Source: Schistosoma haematobium
Lineage: Eukaryota > Platyhelminthes > Trematoda > Strigeidida > Schistosomatidae
DNA: 64,000 nt
Reading direction: 5' to 3'
Assembly (NCBI RefSeq): GCF_000699445.3
Contig: NC_067198.1
Coordinates: 4,932,801 to 4,996,800 of the forward strand
Position numbers and translations under genes: made by a program. The notes beneath the pieces were generated by a model that was not told the origin of the DNA, did not search any database, and saw only the letters and a list, made by a program, of their open reading frames with translations. Below, in pieces: positions 50,001 to 56,160 of this stretch; position 1 is the stretch's first letter; each line of letters opens with the position of its first letter.

Positions 50001-51293
50001 TGTAAACTTTAAGGCAAGGAGCTAGTAATTTGTCTGATCGAAAACCCCAATTGATAGTTTAATGAACACCTGAAAACATAAATATAAGATGAAGGTAGTT
50101 GATCGCTTTTTTTACTTGAAATACTTTCAGATGTACAATCAGTCAAGTCTTAAACTTTCTTAAAACAGTCATCATATCTTAAAAATCAAAATGTTTTGCT
50201 TATTGTCAACAAGAAAAGTGACTAGGTGTGGCTATAATTTATGGATAACTTTTGAGCCATGCCAAAATGATTTTGAAAATATTCATCTAGAATCAAAAGG
50301 GGGTTGTGGATTAGTGTAAACATTTAAATTTACGGATTTCACTATGAATTGACAACAAGTCTAATGCCGAAATGCTACTATATCGTATAGTTAAATAAGT
50401 CTCACGCCAAAATTCTACACTAGTTCTCTCAAATCTCATTGGTTCGTCTCATGAGTATGTAAGGAAGTCGACTATTTCAAATAATCTGATTTCTGGTTAG
50501 CGTTTTTTAGCGAGTTATTTTTCTACGGGATGGTGTCACTGACTACATGCCCAACCCTCCTCCTTTATTCAGGCTTAGGACCGGCAGTAGCCTTAAAGCG
50601 GCTCCAGGCGGAATTCAAGTAATGTGATACTTGTCACTAAAACATATGATATTTTGAATATGTACCGTAACTAGAATTTCAGTTGACATTGTAATTAAAA
50701 TAAATAAGAGACATGTTTGCAGACGAATATGTTCATATTTCAATTAAAGATACAATAAAAGTGTGTTATTATTGAAAAATATCGTTAATGTGTATTTAAT
50801 TGGGCATCACAATTGTCAGCTTATCAGTTAATTATGATGCGTGCCACTTATGATTGCTACTGGCTTCAGCGACTGGTTTCACTAATTTGAATTACATTTT
50901 TATTTCGTTCAAGATTAGTTGGTTATCGACCTTTATGTTATGATGCATCTTACTAATTTATAGGTCTATCAATAAACTTTTAACATTATAAAGATGTGAT
51001 TAAAAATGTGAAATATTTTAAAATTGGGTGTACTTTTGACTATTTTCTCTATCTCCTTCCTTTTCTGAATAATTCTTCCGGTTTACTGAAAAATAAACTT
51101 AATAGAAATTTGGCGAACCACTCCACATTTCCAATCATTTTTTGACCCATCTTTAGCTTCCACCGCTGCCGCCGCCTCCTCTTCCTCATATATTTCACAA
51201 TCAGGAGTGAAAAATCAATCAAGACAACAACCACTACCACCGACGGGAGATACAATAATTCATCCTTCGTCTCACTCTCAACTAAAAGAATGA
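20043..51293 (+). CDS. CNOT4: CNOT4/NOT4-like E3 ubiquitin ligase, 12 predicted exons
   Basis: NOT4 is the RING E3 ligase associated with the CCR4-NOT deadenylase, acting in mRNA decay and co-translational quality control. Exons: 20043-20066, 20099-20167, 20202-20267, 20301-20350, 20386-20478, 20513-20663, 20771-20938, 23600-25471, 41019-41106, 44147-44209, 47831-47878, 51157-51293. Together they are 2829 nt, 942 codons plus TGA, in frame. C4C4 RING: Cys 9, 12, 26, 28, 33, 36, 48, 51, with the same spacing as human CNOT4. RRM: about residues 105-193 (LIFVVGL ... FSAYITYYRAEDAM). CCCH finger: C195, C204, C209, H213, followed by YLHELGDSAASFTKEEMQAGKH, nearly identical to the human linker. A FDPF motif (~residue 475) with a following amphipathic stretch (GLAELLAAEVSRL) matches the human C-terminal region. 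The rest is Ser/Asn-rich. Introns are 32, 34, 33, 35, 34, 107, 2661, 15547, 3040, 3621 and 3278 bp. The RING, RRM and zinc-finger part is certain; exons 9-12 are predicted from phase and splice sites. Confidence 0.93.
20099..20167 (+). CDS. CNOT4: CNOT4 exon 2 (RING, first half)
   Basis: CPLCMEPMEADDISFYPCDC then RYQ: RING cysteines 1-4. Followed by a 34 bp intron (20168-20201). Confidence 0.95.
20202..20267 (+). CDS. CNOT4: CNOT4 exon 3 (RING, second half)
   Basis: VCRFCWAKIINEENGLCPAC then RK: RING cysteines 5-8. Followed by a 33 bp intron (20268-20300). The acceptor TTTAG at 20296-20300, not the later TTCAG, keeps the frame. Confidence 0.95.
20301..20350 (+). CDS. CNOT4: CNOT4 exon 4
   Basis: EYNSEKPASYKPISET plus two bases of the next codon. 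Aligns with human PYPEDPAVYKPLSQEE. Followed by a 35 bp intron (20351-20385). Confidence 0.88.
20386..20478 (+). CDS. CNOT4: CNOT4 exon 5 (basic linker)
   Basis: ESRCRSSRRRKDYIKKTKLN then PEMLKILPEL: a basic, likely helical linker between RING and RRM. Followed by a 34 bp intron (20479-20512). Confidence 0.88.
20513..20663 (+). CDS. CNOT4: CNOT4 exon 6 (RRM, first half)
   Basis: VVQPNLIFVVGLPTWISKDK through FGRYGKIFKVEVNQNQTFGG. Contains RNP2 (LIFVVGL). The donor after CAG at 20663 opens a 107 bp intron with a CT-rich tract. Confidence 0.95.
20737..20759 (+). repeat. (CT)n microsatellite in CNOT4 intron 6
   Basis: About 11 CT units lie immediately before the acceptor 'aacttttcag'. They make an unusually long polypyrimidine tract and a likely polymorphic marker. 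Confidence 0.9.
20771..20938 (+). CDS. CNOT4: CNOT4 exon 7 (RRM end, zinc finger start)
   Basis: GQPSFSAYITYYRAEDAMRS through SLGTTKYCSQFLRGTKCTKH. Carries RNP1-like strand beta3 and the first two cysteines of the CCCH finger. Donor GTGAGT. Confidence 0.95.
22797..22870 (+). mobile_element. RTE 3' end fragment (copy A10)
   Basis: 'gatgcacatatgtgcatgg' then 'tcctacgttgtagctgactg' and 'actgatacc': the terminal part of the RTE 3' UTR, plus orientation, in CNOT4 intron 7. Confidence 0.65.
23600..25471 (+). CDS. CNOT4: CNOT4 exon 8 (zinc finger end and Ser/Asn-rich tail)
   Basis: 624 codons, starting ECMYLHELGDSAASFTKEEM, which completes the CCCH finger. It then runs through low-complexity Ser/Asn sequence with DIDFDPFRESQQGLAELLAA near the middle. 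It ends FST before donor GTAAGT at 25472; the open frame runs on to 25537 only by chance. Part of it (25121-25328) is duplicated in the following intron. Confidence 0.95.
25779..25897 (+). repeat. Intronic direct repeat, left copy
   Basis: 'gtgatttctataggg' through 'gattctcagtta' to 'ttgtcgttctat'. It is almost identical to 26101-26212. The two copies flank the exon-derived segment 25899-26106. Confidence 0.85.
25899..26106 (+). pseudogene. Duplicate of part of CNOT4 exon 8
   Basis: 208 bp matching 25121-25328 with seven differences by my count (about 97% identity) and no gap, in intron 8 only ~430 bp downstream of the exon. It stays open (AVLNSQSSMNSNESIGTHDK through INIPFVCTQ-like residues). 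No acceptor is visible directly before it, so it is probably not spliced in. It sits between two copies of another direct repeat. Confidence 0.9.
26101..26212 (+). repeat. Intronic direct repeat, right copy
   Basis: Second copy of 25779-25897, with small indels such as 'gttattcag' against 'gttacttattcag'. Together they form an A-B-A' arrangement around the exon duplicate. Confidence 0.85.
27416..27528 (+). repeat. Repeat B, truncated 3' part (B7)
   Basis: 'gtcgtatcacagccc' through 'gtaccaatatttatgtg' and an A/T-rich 'aaataaataaaac' tail. 3' portion of repeat B only. Confidence 0.7.
27555..27850 (+). mobile_element. Degenerate RTE C-terminal fragment (A11)
   Basis: Conceptual translation gives WLEHMLCIFNYLPHQL then GWKKLRTTKSRG, a decayed match to the WLGHVLRM..HRLPRRA..GWKKARGGQTK segment of the RTE ORF. 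Later 'gaactacctggttgagg' corresponds to the CRLPGWG region. Not coding. Confidence 0.6.
28055..28423 (-). repeat. Repeat B copy, minus (B2)
   Basis: Antisense copy, from its A/T tail (28060-28080) through 'ggtccaatccacgagatag'. Its 5' end abuts the 5' end of B3, giving a head-to-head pair. Confidence 0.75.
28424..28903 (+). repeat. Repeat B copy, plus, near full length (B3)
   Basis: Starts 'cccccaaatgccctgg', includes 'cacgcgtatatagcctctg' and 'aagaaaaccacctgcttcgg', and ends 'gtaccattatctgtgtt' plus 'aaaataaataaataaa'. The best complete plus-strand copy for defining the family. It stands head-to-head with B2. Confidence 0.85.
30329..30506 (-). mobile_element. SM-alpha-like SINE as a fold-back (S1)
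   Basis: Left arm (30329-30385) and right arm (30441-30506) are near-perfect inverted copies of one sequence ('ttgaagctagac' / 'gtctagcttcaa' plus flanks). A hammerhead motif lies in the loop, and the tRNA-like half is missing. Confidence 0.8.
30379..30424 (-). ncRNA. Hammerhead ribozyme motif (in S1)
   Basis: Minus strand. Stem I GCACTG/CAGTGC pairs fully. The core CTGAGGA fits CUGANGA. Stem II is GTCC...GAAC with one mismatch. GAAA and the cleavage triplet GTC are present. Stem III is minimal: ACGGCCGT leaves about 2 bp plus a GGCC loop. It matches the schistosome SM-alpha hammerhead layout. Activity is likely weak as a monomer. Confidence 0.75.
31038..31825 (-). mobile_element. RTE 3' half-kb with C-terminal ORF (A5)
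   Basis: The minus strand 31821-31585 reads AFANLRHLWRRRDIRLSIKG, YCAAVHSVLIYGSETWPLR and DHRCHRNIAGVCWDHRVSNS, the post-RT domain of the RTE ORF. 31580-31260 continues with decayed WLGHVLRM..CRLLGWG segments and then the 3' UTR, ending at the 'gtca' tail near 31038. 5'-truncated. Confidence 0.85.
31826..31921 (-). mobile_element. RTE 3' UTR fragment (A6)
   Basis: 'gtcagtcagttacaacatag' followed by 'gcatcggtccaag' and the usual UTR. It abuts the 5' truncation point of A5, so two RTE 3' ends stand in tandem. Confidence 0.7.
32412..33172 (-). mobile_element. Older, decayed RTE 3' part (A7)
   Basis: Minus-strand remnant from a 'cagtcagtcat' tail up through degenerate matches to the RTE C-terminal domain (for example 'ggtgatcccaaca' and 'gagacggatatctg', corresponding to CWDHRVSN and RRDIRLSI). 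Many indels. It ends just before plus-strand A1. Confidence 0.65.
33205..35360 (+). mobile_element. RTE-type LINE, long 5'-truncated copy (A1)
   Basis: Plus-strand ORF remnant starting near SEERSQLKRKLTRSLRNDRE. RT motifs: PDRFTPGIFKDGG, VYKKG..NNHRGISLTNIASK, VVFLDLKAAFDSVD (motif A, ~33978-34020), SGVRQGCPLSPFLFNF (34153-34203). Lesions: TAA at 34068-34070 after KGVPKK; motif C is EYADIVLF because one of the two Asp codons after 34299 is missing; and a 1-base loss near 34602 in the RRRDI(R)LSIKG region. The C-terminal domain continues in other frames to 35131, then a 3' UTR to a short tail at ~35358. Clade RTE; SR3/Perere-3-like by memory only. It lies in CNOT4 intron 8. Confidence 0.9.
35727..36228 (-). 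repeat. Repeat B copy, minus, full length (B4)
   Basis: Antisense copy from 'tttatttatttgaac' (tail) through 'gaagcaggtggttttcttaa' to 'ccagggcatttgggg'. About 500 bp. It includes an extra segment near 36000-36055 ('ctaggtagatcctccgtgtc') shared with B1 but not B3, so there are at least two subtypes. Confidence 0.8.
36568..36741. repeat. Fold-back repeat, ~65 bp arms
   Basis: Left arm 36568-36633 ('gttggatggtttggtcgtg'...) and right arm 36677-36741 (...'gaccataccacccagctc') are imperfect inverted copies, roughly 80% by eye, around a ~43 bp spacer. No coding sequence. Could be a MITE or two abutting fragments of a larger element. Confidence 0.65.
37096..37453 (-). mobile_element. SM-alpha-like SINE, full structure (S2)
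   Basis: Minus-strand SINE with a tRNA-like head (A-box-like 'GTCTTGTTGGTTAGGCG' and B box GGTTCGAATC at 37215-37224) followed by a hammerhead region and 3' tail. The whole unit is bounded by a perfect 25 bp inverted repeat at 37096-37120 and 37429-37453. Lies in CNOT4 intron 8. Confidence 0.85.
37144..37189 (-). ncRNA. Hammerhead motif with altered core (in S2)
   Basis: Stem I GCACTG/CAGTGC and stem II GTCC/GGAC are both intact, and GAAA and GTC are present. The core reads CTGAGGG, so the conserved A9 is G. Probably impaired. Confidence 0.7.
37492..37541 (+). repeat. (TTA)n microsatellite
   Basis: About 15 TTA/ATT units with one TTG interruption. Beside it a (GT)n run lies near 37828-37842. 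Confidence 0.9.
38238..38397 (+). repeat. Repeat B 3' part (B5)
   Basis: 'ggctcggggagtggccccct' to 'gtaccaatatctatgt' and an A-rich tail. 5'-truncated. Confidence 0.8.
38398..38550 (-). mobile_element. Degenerate SM-alpha-like fragment (S11)
   Basis: Minus strand has remnants of the hammerhead region ('gttttgccctagtatggga') and a decayed tRNA-like part ('gactcaggagcaccagg'). Directly abuts the A-tail of B5. Confidence 0.45.
39143..39335 (-). mobile_element. SM-alpha-like SINE, decayed (S3)
   Basis: 'gaaaacctggaagcacc' then a gap over the hammerhead core, followed by a tRNA-like part ('gaccactgagccgactgg' = antisense A-box region). Minus orientation. Confidence 0.55.
40525..40690 (-). mobile_element. 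SM-alpha-like SINE, decayed (S4)
   Basis: 'ggaagcactagacagctgct' then 'tcgtcctagtatgatactc' and 'ttcagcagtgtg': hammerhead region with mutated stems, minus orientation, upstream of CNOT4 exon 9. Confidence 0.55.
41019..41106 (+). CDS. CNOT4: CNOT4 exon 9 (predicted)
   Basis: Acceptor 'cttttcttttcag', donor 'g|gtaatt'. Phase 0 in, phase 1 out. Reads NNNNATNNSSFCCNTGLTDM then DSHPTSTNS, the same Asn/Ser style as exon 8. Supported by splice sites and phase continuity only. Confidence 0.7.
41419..41896 (-). repeat. Repeat B copy, minus, full length (B6)
   Basis: Well preserved: tail 'ttatttattttaacacag' at the plus-strand left end, then 'gaagcaggtggttttcttag', 'aaagcgccggacattcgc', and 'ccagggcatttgggg' at the right. 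A 106-codon minus ORF runs through it but breaks in other copies. Confidence 0.85.
41897..41950 (+). mobile_element. Very short RTE 3' end joined to B6 (A12)
   Basis: 'gcaacttgaactgatgtacg' then 'tacaaatttctacgttgtta' and 'ggactgactc': the last ~55 bp of the RTE 3' UTR, in plus orientation, starting exactly at the B6 boundary. Confidence 0.75.
42826..43020. mobile_element. SM-alpha-like fold-back, decayed (S5)
   Basis: Two inverted halves: a left half in minus orientation ('gaatggccatttcatcctag') and a right half in plus orientation ('gagtcctatactaagacgaa' then 'acggcc'). Flanks 'gtgagtcattgtaatctag' and 'ctagcttatatcgactta' are inverted copies. Core positions are mutated. Confidence 0.65.
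44147..44209 (+). CDS. CNOT4: CNOT4 exon 10 (predicted)
   Basis: Acceptor 'ccttttcaag', donor 'gtaaat'. With the carried G it reads ASSFTWQLDDPAILSSRLSS. Phase 1 in and out. The FTWQLDDPAILSSRL block looks like a conserved short motif. Confidence 0.75.
44290..44350 (-). mobile_element. SM-alpha-like fragment (S6)
   Basis: 'aaaaccaagaagcactcaat' then 'gtttcgtctaagcatgg': decayed hammerhead-proximal sequence just before RTE copy A2. Confidence 0.4.
44372..46455 (+). mobile_element. RTE-type LINE, long 5'-truncated copy (A2)
   Basis: Second long copy, very close to A1 over 44390-45420. Motif C is intact here (EYADDIVLFGED), but stops occur at SQPE (TAG), after KGVPKK (TAA 45227-45229, the same codon as in A1), after FGED (TGA) and later. 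The 3' UTR ends near 46455 after 'gatgtacgtacgtacgaag'. It lies in CNOT4 intron 10, same strand as the gene. Dead. Confidence 0.9.
46565..46650 (+). mobile_element. Possible old SM-alpha-like hammerhead remnant (S13)
   Basis: 'cgaggacgcacactgctggt' then 'gagccacatgctgcgatgta' and 'cagtgcagtgcttcctgg' parallel the SINE's ACTGCTGAGGAGTCC...CAGTGCTTCCAGG layout, but stems are lost. Confidence 0.3.
46922..47050 (+). repeat. Repeat B 5' part, decayed (B9)
   Basis: 'tgaccgagagtggggacag' then 'ctaccagggaagtcgtattt' and 'cgccttttcgtggtagg'. It is followed directly by a SINE fragment. Confidence 0.6.
47053..47155 (+). mobile_element. SM-alpha-like SINE 3' part (S7)
   Basis: 'gatgcgcactgctcaggagt' then 'cccacaataggttgaaatgg': the hammerhead core is mutated (CTCAGGA). 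The tail 'agcttcaattgactcatga' is typical of the family. Confidence 0.75.
47511..47720 (-). mobile_element. SM-alpha-like SINE (S8)
   Basis: 'gcattggacggtcgtttcat' then 'tctagtacgggactc' (hammerhead region, minus) and a tRNA-like part ('gcgaacgcttaacctctaga' = antisense A box). Inverted copy of the flank at the right end ('agtgcttccagatcttcaat'). Confidence 0.7.
47831..47878 (+). CDS. CNOT4: CNOT4 exon 11 (predicted)
   Basis: Acceptor after a T-rich tract ('ttttttttag'), donor 'gtaagc'. With the carried A it reads NSTVKNNQISSTDLLE. Phase 1 in and out. Short and supported by splice sites and phase only. Confidence 0.6.
48045..48482. mobile_element. SM-alpha-like SINE inverted pair (S9)
   Basis: The left unit (minus) has a hammerhead region, B box ('ggattcgaacccaggac' antisense, near 48173-48190) and A-box region ('gcgcttaaccactagatcac'). 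The right unit (plus) starts at the tRNA-like B-box half ('gataggtcctgggtccgaat') and runs through a hammerhead region. Arms ~150 bp, spacer ~120 bp. Both hammerhead cores are mutated (CTAAAGA; CTAAGGA with GAAA changed to AAAA). Confidence 0.8.
49848..49945 (+). mobile_element. SM-alpha-like SINE 3' part (S10)
   Basis: 'aatgcgcactgctgaggagt' through 'gaggttttccatggtgatct': hammerhead region plus tail, without the tRNA-like head. Lies in CNOT4 intron 11. Confidence 0.8.
49856..49901 (+). ncRNA. Hammerhead ribozyme motif (in S10)
   Basis: Core CTGAGGA, GAAA and cleavage GTC are all present. Stem II GTCC/AGAC has one mismatch and stem I GCACTG/TAGTTC is weakened. Sense strand of the host gene's pre-mRNA. 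Confidence 0.7.
51157..51293 (+). CDS. CNOT4: CNOT4 exon 12 (predicted terminal)
   Basis: Acceptor 'cccatctttag'. With the carried C it reads PSTAAAASSSSYISQSGVKN, then QSRQQPLPPTGDTIIHPSSH, SQLKE, TGA. Ser/Gln/Pro-rich, matching the tail style, and the phase fits exactly. The opposite-strand ORF at 51049-51393 is a shadow of it. Confidence 0.65.
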
Positions 51294-51519
51294 TAAAATA
51301 ATTAGCCACAACAGTCAACAACAACAAATAGTCATTGCCCATCCAGCATACTGACTTCCATTGTTTGTTGTTGTTGTTTTCTCTCGCATACATTGGTCAG
51401 TTTGGTTGAGAGTCAATCGTTAAAGATTTTTTACTCTATCACTCTTCTACACATCCTTCAAATTTGTGCAATTAGTTCTGTAACCATCTCAGATATGTTT
51501 TTTTTTAATGTGAGAAGTC

Positions 51520-51525
51520 AATAAA
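51520..51525 (+). terminator. Candidate poly(A) signal for CNOT4
   Basis: AATAAA 227 bp after the predicted TGA, following a T-rich stretch. Position suits a 3' UTR end. Not proven. Confidence 0.45.
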
Positions 51526-51744
51526 AGATGAATATGAAGAATGATACTATAGTGTGATGTTCTTATCCCCACAAAATCATATTTCATCACCTTAACCTAT
51601 TTGAAACAAAATATACATATGAAAATTATTACTTTATTCCTAACACTGTTGTTTTAACTGTTTTATAGAAACGATTAGATCGAATAAGTCATGAGAGGTT
51701 TGTGTGAAGTGTAACTAGTTTTGAATTGTTTTTGTCACAAATTT

Positions 51745-51985
51745 ATATCAATCACTTGAGAAACTGGGAAACTCTATGGGCAACGTCTTCGTCGTAGTTT
51801 GAGAAGAATGAGTTGTCCGTACACTATTCTGGGGGTTGAATTTGCCATCCCAAGCAAAGCATCGATTCGCTGAAGGTATCAGGTAGTAGTAGCTACTAAG
51901 TACCCTAAGTCTCAACCATACTGCGTCTCGCTACCTAACTTCGAACAGTTTAGACGATATCGAGTCACTGAGGTCAATTGGTAAA
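51745..51985. mobile_element. Very decayed SM-alpha-like sequence (S12)
   Basis: 'gagaaactgggaaactctat' then 'cttcgtcgtagtttgagaag' and later 'ctcaaccatactgcgtctcg' loosely follow the SINE layout. Weak. Confidence 0.25.
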
Positions 51986-54900
51986 TTAAATCTTGCATGA
52001 TAAGATTCAACCAGTAATAAACAGCAGACAAACGTGGTATTTGGAGGACTTTAGAGAACATAAGCTGCTACTTCTTGCTCCCTTGGTTTGCTCGAAAACA
52101 GTTCGGAAGTTTCTTAGACTCGACAGGACTAGGTGACCAGTTATTTCGAAAAAGTATTTCAAAGGTAAAGGGTAGGATTAGTGAGTATTTTCTATTTGTA
52201 TGCAGAATTGGCGTGGTGTATAACTTTGAGACTAGTTATGTTGAGTATGAGGTAGGTTGAATGAAATGAAAGTCAGATACCTCACAGAAGTCTAGATAGT
52301 TAGGCTGCAGTAAGACTCACTTGTTCTGAATCATTGGTGAATGTTTAAGTCAACTTGAGACGACGGGGTTATTTACTGCTGTAGTCATGGCGACGTGCCG
52401 AAGCATACGGCCGTCTACTTTTCAAATTTACGCTGAAGCCTTCTGTGCAGTCTCAAGTGTAGATTGGTGTGTTCGGTAGACATTATTTAGTAGATCTCGC
52501 TTCGTCTTAATAGGCGGTCAAATGTGCAATTCTACATAATGAGACAGGTCATTCGTTTTGGAGTTTAATACAGCTAATATCGATGATATGTAGTTTCTCA
52601 GGCCAGTCTATTAAGGGCCGAGGCATTTTATTGGTTCATCCCTATTAAGTTTAGTTTGCTGTATGATGCTTCCTAAGTAAATCAACAGAAGATGCGGACA
52701 TTACTTCCTCCTGTAATGGGCTCCCAGTGGGTAGATTTGTTCTTTTTCATTTACGCTCAACTGTCATGTCTGTTGAGTTATCCTAACCTATTTAAAGGCG
52801 AAAGAGAGGATACGTGAAGTCAATCCTCCGTATCCCATACTGCATAGTTTAATCAACTAAAAGGACCTACATTGTCAAATCCTACTAAGCACGGTAAATC
52901 ACAGAACTGGTATGCTGTCCGTACATTTTACAGGTCTGATTAGACCTTAAGAGCTTGGGTTCTGTACAAAATGACATGACATGGACCTAAGTGGGGCTCT
53001 GCATATGTATGTATATAAACGTCTGTGTTGGTAAATATTTAATGTTATTGGCATCTTATGCATGTTGGGACTTGTAATTCCGAAATGTTGCAGACGATTA
53101 GCTGTCTGAATAAGCATAATCACAATTAAGTCTAGCTTAAGAAGGCTTTCAGGTTGTGCTGGAATGCCCATCGGTGTTTTTCACTACCTCTCATTGGATG
53201 TCAACTTTTAAATTACGATGCAAGACAGACTTGGATTTCTGCAGCTCACTAGTTGTTATACCCTAGTGAAGATTAAATTACGGGTTACTTTTGGGATCTA
53301 ATAATGGACTGATATCATATACATTCTTATTGTATAACTACTCAGTAACTAGATTATATATACCTACGTTCCCTTTATTATAAGCTTCATTTCGACCTAT
53401 AGATTGTTATTATGCGATTTTGTACTCTCATATTGCACTCAGTTTACTAATTACCGTCACCCATGTTCACAGCCACTTTTTGGCTTGGTCTTGTGTAAAT
53501 GTAATCTTCTATTTTATAGTGTGATATGGTCTGTTTGGACGGTAAATAATCCAAATATGTTTGAAATTAATGATTCACATAGTGGATGCTGTTATTGGCG
53601 TTCTGGACTCAAGTGGACGGAATAGGCGAACAAAGGATCAATAAGGACGCTAAACTGCTCATACCGGTCGATCGTCATTGAGTTAATACAGTACTAAGTT
53701 TGAATAACTCGTATTTCAGTTGGCGGGTAAATCACGTGATAAAGTCGCAACGATATCGATCGTATTTTATAACTTGTGTTAAAATTCATCGTCCCAGTAT
53801 AAAGGTAGTTCACTGATTGATTGGATTCATGAAAATAGTAATACAGTAATGCAGTAATTTATCACAAGTGTCAGGAATGGAGCCCATTCTAACTTGTTGG
53901 TTTTCCTATCTAAGTGGTGTAGCAACTAACAGGACATTCTATTTGTTGCCCATTGTCGGAAGCCAATTTAGTAGTATTGCTTATGAGGCTACTGTCATCC
54001 TCACTCAAGTTCTATGATTGAACTGAGTAATTTGTCAAAGATTATACCTCGTCGTGATCTTCCTTTATCGTCTGTAACACATTTCGTAACCAAACTAGTG
54101 GTTTACATGTGACAACGGTTTCAACAGCAGCTAGGTTAATGTTTCCTGTTGTTAACTTCCTCATTTCCTTATGGCTATCCGGCTAGCGCCAATAAAAGTA
54201 CTAGTTATAGACATATTCAGTTATTTATGGCCCACTGATGTAACTCACATTTAGCCAAAAGATGATGCTAACAATCCAAATATACCAGCTACCCTCATAT
54301 GTAATTACTGACTTGATTTGAGATGGAATTAGATACAAAAAACGAGAATGAGTTTTATAAACTCGTTGCGCTTGACCGATAATAAGAAATTGGAGGCGAA
54401 GAATATAAACAACCCAACTCGGTTTGATAAGGCGTGGCTCAATCTTTATAGTCAGGCAAATATAAGCTAAAGACGTGTGAGGAATAAGGTGAGCGCTACA
54501 TCTTACTCAAAAAGAACGAATAATTACGACTGTCTGCTCGCTAGAACAACCCATGTGTTGTGTTATGTTTTAAATTTTGACCCTCTGTGTCCTGACACCA
54601 GAAGCCGTTAGTCGTTACGGTTTATTAACTATGATGCAGATGGTCTAGACTGTGTTCGAACGGCAGGAAATACAAAAGTTACAGATGTACTTTTTAGTCA
54701 GCAATCAATAAACAAACGTTGGCTAAAGACTGCCAGCTGACTTGAATGTGCCACTAAAAGACTATTAAAAAGAGGAAGAAATCATGAACATTCATGAAAT
54801 ACCGTCAGAGAGATTAACTGATTTAAACAATCCTGTTTTATATGCATATAAAATGAAAGCTGTCCATATATGATTTTCGGACTAACTAGGTTTTATTACA

Positions 54901-55554
54901 TTAACGCACGTTACGAATGAGGAGTATTCTCGGTAGGATTAAATTTGTCCTACGGATATTTTGATGGAGCTGTAAACGCGATACTGGAGAGTAAGTGTCT
55001 GTGTGAAAGCTGTAGTCTGAACAAAGACAACTTGGCTTTAAACTTTGTTTGTCTCTAAACATCAAAATATTTTGATTTATACAATAATTAAAGAAATAAT
55101 AGTCATTTGGTAGAACTCACGAACATACCGACCAGTATTGTGTGTTTTATCGGAATGAATAAAGGTTATGAGTCACACTAATACAATAGGATAATGATGT
55201 TCTACATTCGGCAAGTCGCATGTAATAAGGTTAGTCTACTGACACATTTGACCAGATTGACTTGGACGGTGCTTAAGCAAAACTAACATTCGCCTGACCT
55301 AATGTACATTTCTAAAATATCTGTTTCGTCTTTAATCAACACTAGTACCATTTTTGACCCAAGAGATCATAACCAAACACGTAGGACATGTAACATGAAT
55401 GCTGAGAATTAGTCGAGCAATATCAACTTTTTCCTGATGTGTCTGCAAAAAAGTTCTGGCAAATGAAGAAGTCAGTCTCGACTACATGTTATCAGATAAT
55501 CCATTTTCATCTAAACACTAATCGACATTTTAAGATAAAGATTAATTTTTCGAC
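51986..55554. other. Long unannotated stretch
   Basis: No conserved coding segment, SINE or LINE that I recognise. Short ORFs (for example 52075-52260, 53404-53625) show no family features. Likely old repeats decayed beyond recognition between CNOT4 and the SLC26 gene. Confidence 0.4.
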
Positions 55555-56160
55555 TTTTAAGGCAACATAATGTTTTGGTGCGGTCCTTTGTGATTATGAA
55601 CAAGAATCTTTTCTCCTTCTAATTTGTACAAAAGACATCCACCACCAAATGTCATCTGATTAATTGCTTTTCGCTGATGACGTGAAACTTTGTGGGAGAC
55701 GTTTTACGACCGAAAATTTAAATTTAAATTTCAAGATCATCAGAATTGACTTCAAAGTTGGGTGAAAAACATCGGACTTACCTTCAACACTTCAAGCAGT
55801 CCATCTGAGTCATAATTTAGGTTACGCGTGCAAATTAAGTAATTACTCTCTAGAATTGTACCAAGTTAAACTGGATCAAGAATTCTTGATATCCAACAAT
55901 CAGGTCTGTACCAACTAAAGCATAGGTATCTGAGAGGTGAGCTTTCAATAACTAAGAACACCCTGAGCACTTTTTGGCAGTTTATTAAACAGCTACTAAG
56001 CTGAGTGTCACATGAAGTGGTATAGATGACTTCCTAGTTGAATTCCAGGATGAATCTCAGGACAATATTTGTTAATAATATACTAATATTTCTTTCTTTG
56101 TTGTTAAATATACATATTTTCTATGTATGAAGATATCGGCGATACACTGCTTGATACGGA
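55555..56160 (+). mobile_element. CR1-like LINE fragment, RT motif C to 3' end (L2)
   Basis: Plus-strand relative of L1: LLFADDVKLCGR near 55665-55700, then 'ggacttaccttcaacacttc' and the same 3' UTR ('gttaataatatactaatatt', 'gaagatatcggcgatac'). 5'-truncated, many frame breaks. Confidence 0.75.

Noticed and set aside
51049..51393. 114-codon minus-strand ORF
   Set aside because: It is antisense to predicted CNOT4 exon 12; the hydrophobic and Arg runs are the reverse complement of the Ser/Ala-rich exon and its flanks.
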